DNA of 6,927 bases from Alphaproteobacteria bacterium. GTDB taxonomy: Bacteria; Pseudomonadota; Alphaproteobacteria; UBA828. Where the stretch lies: NCBI GenBank assembly GCA_030604165.1, contig JAUVWK010000150.1, positions 1 to 6,927 on the forward strand, read 5' to 3'. The notes under the pieces were generated by a model that saw only the letters and a list, made by a program, of their open reading frames with translations, was not told where the DNA came from and searched no databases. Made by a program: the position numbers and the translations under genes. Shown piece by piece: positions 1 through 5,437 of the stretch. Every line of letters starts with the position of its first letter. Position 1 is the first letter of the stretch.

Positions 1-276
1 CCGAAGCTTATCGCGGCGCGATCCCGGAGCGATGCCTTTGCGGTCAATATCGCCACGGCGTCGAGCCAGCACGTGCTTGAGCGCGCCTGGCGGGCGCTCA
101 GCCAGCGCCACGCCAAGCTGCTCGCCGGCCTCGATCCCGCGGTGAAGCGCGTCGTGCGGGAGAGCGGCGTCGTCCTGCGGCTCGACGCGGGGCCGCTGAC
201 CAGCCAATCGGCCGCGGCCGCGATCTGCGTCGAGCTTAGGTTGCGGGGCCAGTATTGCGAGCCCGTGGATTGGTGA
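1..276 (+). CDS. SPOR-domain protein, C-terminal fragment (5' end outside window)
   Basis: The frame is open from the first base and ends at TGA 274-276, giving 91 visible residues. The fragment looks like a SPOR domain. It starts with a strand-like segment containing AVNIATASS, followed by a helix with paired basic residues (ERAWRALSQRHAKLLAGL). The diagnostic second half is RLDAGPLTSQSAAAAICVEL and then RGQYCEPV, which corresponds to the usual 'R-l-x-aGPf-s...A...C..L...G..C.vv' ending. SPOR domains bind denuded septal peptidoglycan and usually sit at the periplasmic C-terminus of cell-division or wall-hydrolase proteins. The protein ends right after the domain, as is typical. The N-terminal part (membrane anchor, or an enzymatic domain such as a D,D-carboxypeptidase) lies outside the window, so the full identity is unknown. 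A GTG at 73 is only an internal codon. The gene converges on acs, with 34 bases between the two stops. Confidence 0.75.
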   Translation, partial: PKLIAARSRSDAFAVNIATASSQHVLERAWRALSQRHAKLLAGLDPAVKRVVRESGVVLRLDAGPLTSQSAAAAICVELRLRGQYCEPVDW

Positions 277-310
277 GGGCGCGCGCCGGCGAACGACGAA
301 CCCTCTTGTC

Positions 311-2251
311 TCAGCGGTTCATGCGTTGCTCGACGAGGTCGTTCACCACGGCCGGGTCGGCCAGTGTCGAGATGTCGCCGAGCTGATCCTGTTGGTTGGC
401 CGCGATCTTGCGCAGGATACGGCGCATGATCTTGCCCGAGCGGGTCTTGGGCAGGCCCGGCGCCCACTGGATCAGATCCGGCGAGGCGATGGGGCCGATT
501 TCCTTGCGCACCCACTGCACCAGCTCCTAGCGCAAATCCTCTGACGGCGCGGCGCCGGTTTTGAGCGTCACATAGGCGTAGATGCCTTGTCCCTTGATAT
601 CGTGCGGAAAGCCCACCACGGCGGCTTCGGAGACGCTCGGGTGCGCCACGAGCGCGCTTTCCACCTCGGCCGTGCCCATGCGGTGGCCTGAAACGTTGAT
701 CACGTCGTCGACGCGTCCGGTGATCCAGTAATAGCCGTCTTCGTCGCGCCGCGCGCCGTCGCCGGTGAAATATTTGCCTGGATATTGCACGAAGTAGGTT
801 TGCACGAAGCGTTTGTCGTCGCCATAGAGGGTGCGCATCATGCCGGGCCAGGCGTCGGCCAAGCAGAGCAATCCTTGGCACGGGCCCTGCAGCTCCGTGC
901 CGCCCTGGTCCACCATCACGGGCTCGACGCCGAAGAAGGGGAGCGTGGCCGAGCCCGGCTTCAGCGCCGTTGCGCCGGGTAGTGGCGTGATCAAGATGCC
1001 GCCGGTCTCGGTTTGCCACCAGGTGTCGACAATGGGCGAGCGGCCTTCGCCGATCACGTTGTAATACCACAGCCAGGCCTCGGGGTTGATCGGCTCGCCG
1101 ACCGTGCCGAGCAGGCGGAGCGAGGCGCGCGAGGTCTGCTTGACCGGCTCGTCGCCTTCGCGCATCAGCGCGCGGATCGCGGTCGGCGCGGTATAGAAGA
1201 TGTTGACCTTGTGCTTGTCGCACACCTGCCAAAAGCGCGAGGCGTCGGGGTAATTGGGAATACCCTCGAACATCAGCGTGGTGGCGCCGTTGGCGAGCGG
1301 GCCATACAGAATGTAACTATGGCCGGTAACCCAGCCGACGTCGGCGGTGCACCAGTAGACGTCGCCGTCGTGATAATCGAAGACATACTGGTGCGTCATC
1401 GCCGCAAAGACCAGGTAGCCGCCCGTGGTGTGGAGCACGCCCTTGGGCTGGCCGGTCGAGCCCGAGGTGTAAAGGATGAACAGCGGGTCTTCGGCGTTCA
1501 TTTCCTCGGGCGCGCAATCGGCCGCGGCACCGGCCATCAGGTCGTCGTACCAGACGTCGCGGCCCTCGACCCAATCGATGGCGTTGCCGGTGCGTTTCAC
1601 GACCACGCATTTGCCGATGGTGGGGCAGCGTTCGAGCGCCTTGTCCGTATTGCCCTTGAGCGGAATCGGCCGCCCGCCCCGGATGCCCTCGTCGGCCGTG
1701 ATAACCACGCTGGAATCGCAGTCTTGGATGCGCCCGGCCAGCGAATCGGGTGAAAACCCGCCGAACACCACGGAGTGGATCGCGCCGAGCCGCGCGCAGG
1801 CCAAGACCGCCACGGCGAGCTCGGGGATCATCGACAGATAGATGGTGACGCGGTCGCCTTTCTTGACGCCGATGGCTTTCAGGCCGTTGGCGAACTTGCA
1901 CACGGTTTCGTGCAGCTCGCGATAAGTGATCGTCTTGTCCTCGGCGGGGTCGTCTCCTTCCCAAACGATCGCCGCCTGGTCGCCGCGTTTTTCCAGGTGC
2001 CGGTCGAGGCAGTTGTAGGACGCGTTCAGCGTGCCGTCGTGGAACCACTTGATGTGCAGGTCGCTGGCGTCGAAGCTCACGTCCTTGACCTTGGTGTAGG
2101 GCTTGATCCAGTCGAGGCGCTTGCCGTGCTCGCCCCAAAATCCCTCCGGGTCCTTGATCGAGCGCTCATACATCGCTTTGTAGGTGGCCTCGTCGCACCA
2201 GGCAGACTTGGCCAATGGCGCGGGAACCGGGAAGAGTTCGTTGCTGGACAT
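311..2251 (-). CDS. acs: Acetate--CoA ligase (acetyl-CoA synthetase, AMP-forming), interrupted by one in-frame TAG
   Basis: Acs converts acetate, ATP and CoA to acetyl-CoA, AMP and PPi in the cytoplasm. The frame runs from ATG 2249-2251 to TGA 311-313 and would give 646 residues, normal for the family. Visible ANL-family motifs are the P-loop YTSGSTGQPKG (261-271), WWQTETGG (411-418), the hinge GRVDDVINVSGHRMG (Asp515) and the C-terminal LPKTRSGKIMRR. Lys607 of that last motif is the adenylation lysine, the usual site of regulatory acetylation. Codon 575 is TAG (527-529), inside the C-terminal domain between SEDLR and ELVQWVRKEIGP. The frame is unbroken on both sides. Termination there would leave 574 residues without Lys607, expected to be inactive for adenylation. 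Acs tolerates many residues at this position; Gln, Lys or Arg would be ordinary. A Shine-Dalgarno-like GGAGG and a sigma70-like promoter lie upstream. The gene may be translated through the TAG, newly inactivated, or carry a sequencing error. Confidence 0.9.
527..529 (-). other. In-frame TAG codon inside acs (codon 575)
   Basis: Read on the minus strand the codons are tca gag gat ttg cgc TAG gag ctg gtg cag tgg, that is S-E-D-L-R-[TAG]-E-L-V-Q-W. The downstream reading stays in the same frame and matches the Acs C-terminus. Only one base need differ from a sense codon: CAG (Gln) by C to T, or AAG (Lys) by A to T. No insertion or deletion is needed. Confidence 0.95.
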
Positions 2252-2264
2252 GATGTCGCTTGCC

Positions 2265-2269
2265 CCTCC
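2265..2269 (-). promoter_or_regulatory. Ribosome binding site of acs
   Basis: On the minus strand GGAGG (extended to GGAGGGG) stands 13 bases before the ATG at 2249-2251. The extended G run brings the effective spacing down to about 10. It supports the chosen start, which gives the expected N-terminus MSSNELFPVP. Confidence 0.55.
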
Positions 2270-2301
2270 GTGACGGCTGCGGTCTCGAGTGGATCGGCGC
2301 G

Positions 2302-2330
2302 ATTATCGAATCATTGCCAGCCGCGGGCAA
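2302..2330 (-). promoter_or_regulatory. Candidate sigma70-type promoter for acs
   Basis: On the minus strand TTGCCC (2325-2330) and GATAAT (2302-2307) are separated by exactly 17 bases. They match the -35 and -10 consensus at four and five of six positions. The -10 lies about 50 bases upstream of the acs ATG, in the 103-base gap after the Rieske gene. This suggests acs can be transcribed independently of the EVE/Rieske pair. It rests on pattern matching only; alphaproteobacterial promoters vary. Confidence 0.4.
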
Positions 2331-2354
2331 GGCGCGAGCCGGCGGCGCGGGGGC

Positions 2355-2702
2355 TCAGTCGTCCAGCACCACCACGCCGTCCTCGAGCACCACGCGCACC
2401 GCGCGCAGCCATTGGCCGAGGCAGGGGCCGTCGAGGCATTCGCCGGTTTCGATGCGGAACAGCGCGCCGTGGGTGGCGCATTGGATGAAGTCGCGCTCCA
2501 CGGTGAGGAACTGGTCCGGCGTCCAGTCGAGCGGCCCGTCCGTGTGCGGGCAGCTATTCTCGTAGGCATAGAGGCGGCCGTTCGAGCGCACCACGAAAAG
2601 CTCGCGTTGCGCGGCGCCCGCGCCGAGCGCGAAGCCCTTGGAGCAGCCGTCGGCGATCTCGGCGAGCGGGCACAGCACGGTGCGGCGCTTCGCCTCGCTC
2701 AC
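2355..2702 (-). CDS. Small Rieske [2Fe-2S] ferredoxin-like protein
   Basis: This 115-residue protein is a single Rieske domain. The cluster ligands are Cys51-Pro-His53 and Cys75-x-x-His78, in SCPHTDGPL and CATHGALF. The 21-residue insert between them contains DWTPDQFL, and GECLDGP follows. There is no signal peptide or membrane segment, so it is expected to be a soluble cytoplasmic electron carrier or a stand-alone ferredoxin component, similar to NirD-type or dioxygenase-ferredoxin proteins. No partner oxygenase or reductase is nearby, so the redox partner is unknown. The start is GTG at 2700-2702, only four bases after the TAA of the upstream EVE gene. A GAGGT lies across that stop, so the two genes are very probably co-transcribed and translationally coupled. 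It ends with TGA 2355-2357. The two conserved Cys-His pairs make the domain call secure; the physiological role is not. Confidence 0.85.
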   Translation of the reverse strand: MSEAKRRTVLCPLAEIADGCSKGFALGAGAAQRELFVVRSNGRLYAYENSCPHTDGPLDWTPDQFLTVERDFIQCATHGALFRIETGECLDGPCLGQWLRAVRVVLEDGVVVLDD

Positions 2703-2706
2703 GGTT

Positions 2707-3120
2707 TTACCTCGGCACCCCGGCCATGCCGCAGATCAGCGCCCAGGATTTGGCGTCCACGGGCAACACCGAGAGGCGCGATTGGCGGATCAGGGCGAGC
2801 TCCTGCAAGGCCGGGTCGGCCTTGATCCGGTCGAGGGTGACCGGCGTTTTAGCCGGTGTCACGGCCTTGACGTCGACCATGCCGAAGCGGCCCGAGGCAT
2901 CGCTCGGGTCCGGGTAGTGCTCCCGCACCACCTCGACCACGCCGACGATGCGCTTCTCGTTCACCGAGTGATAGAAAAAGCCCCGATCGCCAAGCTTCAT
3001 GGCCTTCATGTTGTTGTTGGCTTGGTGATTGCGCACGCCGTCCCACTCGGCCGCACCGGCCTTTACCTGGTCGGCCCACGACCAGTGGCCGGGTTCGGAC
3101 TTGAATAGCCAATAGGCCAT
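2707..3120 (-). CDS. EVE-domain (PUA-like) protein
   Basis: The 137-residue product is one EVE domain from end to end. The start MAYWLFKSEPGHWSWADQ is the family N-terminus. It is followed by EWDGVRNHQANNNMK, the segment GDRGFFYHSVNEKRIVGVVEV, and the closing SWALICGMAGVPR. EVE proteins are small, soluble and PUA-like. Published analysis proposes that the domain recognises modified bases in nucleic acid; no specific role can be read here. The start at ATG 3118-3120 was chosen over an in-frame upstream codon at 3168, because family homology begins there and an AGGGAGG stands 10 bases before it. The stop is TAA 2707-2709, the only TAA among the visible gene ends. In alphaproteobacteria an EVE gene often lies next to gpsA and tsaD, as here. 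That neighbourhood statement is from memory of the group. Confidence 0.88.
   Translation of the reverse strand: MAYWLFKSEPGHWSWADQVKAGAAEWDGVRNHQANNNMKAMKLGDRGFFYHSVNEKRIVGVVEVVREHYPDPSDASGRFGMVDVKAVTPAKTPVTLDRIKADPALQELALIRQSRLSVLPVDAKSWALICGMAGVPR
2709..2713 (-). promoter_or_regulatory. Ribosome binding site of the Rieske gene, inside the end of the EVE gene
   Basis: GAGGT on the minus strand is formed by the last codon of the EVE gene (agg) and the first base of its TAA stop. It stands six bases before the GTG start at 2700-2702. It supports the GTG as the true start and implies coupling between the two genes. Confidence 0.55.
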
Positions 3121-3130
3121 CGGCCGGCTC

Positions 3131-3137
3131 CCTCCCT
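3131..3137 (-). promoter_or_regulatory. Ribosome binding site deciding the EVE start
   Basis: AGGGAGG on the minus strand lies ten bases upstream of ATG 3118-3120. It rules in favour of this start over the longer reading that begins at 3168. Confidence 0.65.
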
Positions 3138-3168
3138 GTCGGTTCGCCCTGCATACCCCGGCGCGCAC

Positions 3169-3199
3169 TGTATACCAAGGAGCGGCAGCGCGCCCACAA
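3169..3199 (-). promoter_or_regulatory. Weak promoter candidate for the EVE/Rieske pair
   Basis: On the minus strand TATACA (3169-3174), within GGTATACAGT, resembles an extended -10 box about 49 bases before the EVE start. A TTGTGG (3194-3199) could serve as the -35, but the 19-base spacer is long. It lies in the 110-base gap between gpsA and the EVE gene. It is supported only by resemblance to consensus. Confidence 0.3.
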
Positions 3200-3207
3200 G
3201 GGCGTGC
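3188..3207. terminator. GC-rich hairpin between gpsA and the EVE gene
   Basis: Positions 3188-3195 and 3200-3207 pair around a four-base loop (ACAA), with a CGCCC/GGGCG core. It starts 23 bases after the gpsA stop in the minus-strand direction. No T-run follows, so intrinsic termination is doubtful. It also overlaps the candidate -35 box of the next gene. It could reduce read-through from gpsA or be chance in GC-rich DNA. Confidence 0.25.
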
Positions 3208-3230
3208 CCGGGTCCGGTCAGATTTGCGAT

Positions 3231-4241
3231 TCAGAGCTCGTGCGCGAAGGGGCGCGCCAGCAGGTCGCCGATGGTTTCGTCGATGCCCGCGCCTTCGTGC
3301 AGCACGGCATGCACGGCGCGCGCGATCGGCATATCGACGCCAAGTCTCTCGGCGAGCGCCACGACGGCGGGCGCGCTGGCCACGCCTTCGGCCACCGAGT
3401 CGCGGCGGCCAAGAATCTCCGCCAGGCTCTCGCCCTCGCCGATGGCGCAGCCCAGCGAGAAGTTGCGCGATTGCCTGCTGGTGCAGGTCAGCACCAGATC
3501 GCCGAGCCCGGAGAGCCCGGCGAGGGTCTCGAAGCGCGCGCCCTTGGCGAGCGCGAGCCGGGCCATTTCGGCGTAACCCCTGGTCATGATGGCGGCGCGC
3601 GCGTTTTCGCCGAGGCGACGGCCGATGGCGATGCCGGCGGCGATGGCGAGGACGTTCTTGACCGCGCCGCCCATTTGCGCGCCGATCAAATCGTCCGAGA
3701 GATAGGGGCGGAACGTGGCGCCGCCGAGGGCTCGCGCCAGGCGCTCACCGAGGGCCGCGTCCGTGGCCGCGAGGGTCACGGCCGTCGGCAGCCCGCGTGC
3801 CACCTCGGCGGCGAAGGTCGGGCCCGAGAGCACGGCAACCGGCGCCGCGCCGATGACCTCGGCGAGAACCTCGCTCATCAAGGCGCCGCTCTCGCGCTCG
3901 AGCCCCTTGGCGCAGATCACGATCGGGGTCGCGGCGGCTGTGGCGCTTGTGGCGGAGGCGGCGAGCGCTTGCGCCACGGCGCGCAGATACTACGCCGGCA
4001 CGGCAAACAACACGATGTCGGCCGCGGCGGCGCGGGCGATGTCACCGGTGGCGCGCAGCGCCGGGTCGAGCGCGACACCGGGCAGAAATCGCGGGTTCTC
4101 GTGGCCTTGGTTGATCGCCTCGACGACATCCGCTTCGCGCGCCCACAAGCGCACCGCATGCCCGGCCCGGCAGGCCGCGAGTGCAAGCGCCGTGCCCCAC
4201 GCACCGGCGCCGACGACGCCGACTTTCTCCCTGTCCGCCAT
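3231..4241 (-). CDS. gpsA: Glycerol-3-phosphate dehydrogenase [NAD(P)+], interrupted by one in-frame TAG
   Basis: GpsA reduces dihydroxyacetone phosphate to sn-glycerol-3-phosphate, the backbone of phospholipids. It is usually essential unless glycerol is supplied. ATG 4239-4241 to TGA 3231-3233 gives 336 residues, the normal size. Visible features are the Rossmann GAGAWG (11-16), CAKG (Lys112), SGPTFA (139-144), catalytic-type Lys195 in GGAVKN, GLSGLGDLVLTCTS (Asp248) and substrate-binding Arg259-Asn260 in SRNF. Codon 84 is TAG (3990-3992), between DIVLFAVPA and YLRAVAQAL. The next residues continue the family in the same frame, so there is no frameshift. Homologues typically read VPAQ or VPSH here, so Gln is the natural residue (CAG to TAG). 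Termination would leave 83 residues with no catalytic domain, and the remainder would lack the nucleotide-binding N-terminus. An AGGGAG (4252-4257) is a good ribosome binding site. The intactness elsewhere argues against old decay. Confidence 0.92.
3990..3992 (-). other. In-frame TAG codon inside gpsA (codon 84)
   Basis: The minus-strand codons read gtg ccg gcg TAG tat ctg cgc gcc gtg gcg, that is V-P-A-[TAG]-Y-L-R-A-V-A. The frame before and after is the same GpsA frame. Gln is the residue expected here from family memory, so a single C-to-T change of CAG explains the codon. Confidence 0.95.
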
Positions 4242-4251
4242 GTCGCGCCCG

Positions 4252-4257
4252 CTCCCT
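4252..4257 (-). promoter_or_regulatory. Ribosome binding site of gpsA
   Basis: AGGGAG on the minus strand lies ten bases upstream of the ATG at 4239-4241. The gene thus keeps its translation-initiation signal despite the internal TAG. No convincing -35/-10 pair was found in the 156-base divergent gap 4242-4397. Confidence 0.5.
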
Positions 4258-4383
4258 TGTCCCGCGGCCGGTCATTTCATAGCCTGAAGCGGCTTGCCAC
4301 GCGGGCTCGGTCACGCCGCCGCCCGGCCACGACCACAGTTATGCGCGGTGGCGGGCGGCACTGGCAAGCGTCCGCGCCGAAAG

Positions 4384-4389
4384 AGGAGG
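4384..4389 (+). promoter_or_regulatory. Ribosome binding site of the epimerase-like gene
   Basis: A perfect AGGAGG stands eight bases before ATG 4398-4400. It fixes the start, although the reading frame is open far upstream (from before 3204) as a shadow of gpsA. Confidence 0.75.
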
Positions 4390-4397
4390 GTTTCTCG

Positions 4398-5396
4398 ATG
4401 GACGACGCCGAGCGGCTGCCGACACTGGTGCTTGGCGCCACGGGTGCCTTTGGCGGCGCGCTCGCCCACGAGCTGATGGCGCGCGGCGCGCCCGTGCGTG
4501 TGTTCGCGCGCTCGGTCGGCGCGGTACGGCGACGCTTCGCCGACAGCGCCGCGCTCGAGATCGTCGCCGGCGACGCGCAAGACCGCAGCGCCCTGATCAA
4601 GGCCGCCGAAGGCTGCGGCCTGATCGTGCATGGCGTCAACTACCCCTATGACCGCTGGGTACCGTTCATGCACACGGCCACGCTCAACGTCATCGCGGCG
4701 GCGCGGGCGAGCGGCGCCGTGGTGCTGTTTCCGGGCAATGTCTACGGCCTCGGCCGGGCAGCCGACACACCGTTTTCCGAGCAAGCCCCGACCCGGCCGA
4801 GCGCGCGCAAGGGCCGTTTTCGGGTGCGTCTCGAAGGCGTGCTGAGCGAGGCGACCCAGTCCCCGGCCACGCCGCCGCCGTCCAAGCTCCCAGGGGAGCC
4901 GATTCGCGTGCTGATCGTGCGCGCCGGCGATTATTTTGGGCCCACCGCGCGTAACGGCCTGGTCGATCGGATCTTCGGCAACGCCGCCAAGGGCAGGGCA
5001 ATGCAAGCCTTCGGGCGGCTCGAGGTGGCGCACCAGTGGGCCTATTTGCCGGATCTGGCGCGCGCCGCGCTCGATCTCGCCGCGCTCGGCGAGCGCCTGG
5101 CGCCGTTCGAGGTGGTGAACTTCGCGGGTCCCATGGCCGCGACGCAGCGGGACTTTCTTGAGACCGTCGCAGCCGCGGCCGGCCACCCCGGCTTGGCGAT
5201 CCGTCTCGTGCCGTGGGCCGTAATCTGGCTCATGGATCTGTTCGACGGCATCGCCCGCGAACTGGTCGAGCTGCGCTATTTGTTCGAGACCGCCGTGCTG
5301 CTGGACGATAACAAGCTGCGCACGTTGCTGCCCGGCTTCGAGGCGACCCCGCTCGAGCAAGCCGTAGAGACGACCCTGGCGAGCTATCGTAAATGA
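4398..5396 (+). CDS. NAD(P)-binding SDR, atypical NAD-dependent epimerase/dehydratase family
   Basis: The 332-residue protein begins with a beta strand and glycine-rich loop LVLGATGAFGG (GxxGxxG at 13-19), the dinucleotide-binding fold of extended short-chain dehydrogenases. Further landmarks are HGVNYPYDRW (78-87), FPGNVYGLG (111-119), RPSARKGRFRVRLEG (133-147) and VRAGDYFGP (174-182). The usual catalytic YxxxK appears to be replaced: Lys138 is present, but Pro134 stands four residues before it where Tyr would be. The nearby Tyr116 belongs to the GNVYG loop. A sugar epimerase reaction should therefore not be assumed; the substrate is unknown. A group of bacterial 'NAD-dependent epimerase' proteins with RAGDFFGP shares this form. 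There is no signal peptide. The start is fixed by AGGAGG eight bases upstream. The gene lies opposite to its neighbours, between tsaD and gpsA, and its TGA is only 19 bases from the tsaD stop. Confidence 0.82.
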   Translation: MDDAERLPTLVLGATGAFGGALAHELMARGAPVRVFARSVGAVRRRFADSAALEIVAGDAQDRSALIKAAEGCGLIVHGVNYPYDRWVPFMHTATLNVIAAARASGAVVLFPGNVYGLGRAADTPFSEQAPTRPSARKGRFRVRLEGVLSEATQSPATPPPSKLPGEPIRVLIVRAGDYFGPTARNGLVDRIFGNAAKGRAMQAFGRLEVAHQWAYLPDLARAALDLAALGERLAPFEVVNFAGPMAATQRDFLETVAAAAGHPGLAIRLVPWAVIWLMDLFDGIARELVELRYLFETAVLLDDNKLRTLLPGFEATPLEQAVETTLASYRK

Positions 5397-5410
5397 CGTT
5401 GTTGCCGAAT

Positions 5411-5437
5411 GCGGCTCAGGCTTTCGGGCCGAGCCGC
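5411..5437. terminator. Hairpin in the convergent epimerase/tsaD junction
   Basis: GCGGCTC (5411-5417) pairs perfectly with GAGCCGC (5431-5437). Three further inner pairs (5419-5421 with 5428-5430) form beyond a one-base bulge, closing a six-base loop. It begins 15 bases after the epimerase stop and overlaps the tsaD TGA (5416-5418). The position suits a terminator serving the short convergent junction. No T-run follows on either strand, so it may act as a weak or factor-dependent end, or be fortuitous. Confidence 0.35.

Noticed and set aside
278..287. GGCGCGCGCC palindrome between the SPOR gene and acs as a terminator
   Set aside because: It has no loop and no T-run, and short GC palindromes are expected in DNA of this composition.
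527..529. Selenocysteine insertion
   Set aside because: Selenocysteine uses TGA, not TAG, and neither Acs nor GpsA has a redox Cys at the position.
311..2251. Frameshift, programmed or accidental, as the cause of the acs break
   Set aside because: Both parts are in the same frame with no extra or missing residue (574 + 1 + 71 = 646), so it is a pure in-frame stop codon.
1013..2488. Plus-strand open frames of over 200 residues opposite acs
   Set aside because: They mirror the acs codon pattern on the other strand. Acs is unmistakable and these products have no motif.
3121..3168. 16-residue N-terminal extension of the EVE protein
   Set aside because: Family homology starts at MAYWLFKSEP, and an AGGGAGG stands ten bases before that ATG, inside the supposed extension.
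3975..3992. Two separate small genes instead of one gpsA, with restart at GTG 3975-3977
   Set aside because: A restart would lack the Rossmann loop and split one fold. There is no good ribosome site before that GTG, and the sequence joins perfectly across one codon.
3204..4397. Long plus-strand open frame upstream of the epimerase, giving a possible 730-residue protein
   Set aside because: It lies antisense to gpsA, has low-complexity Arg/Gly/Ala content without family motifs, and a perfect AGGAGG marks the real start at 4398.
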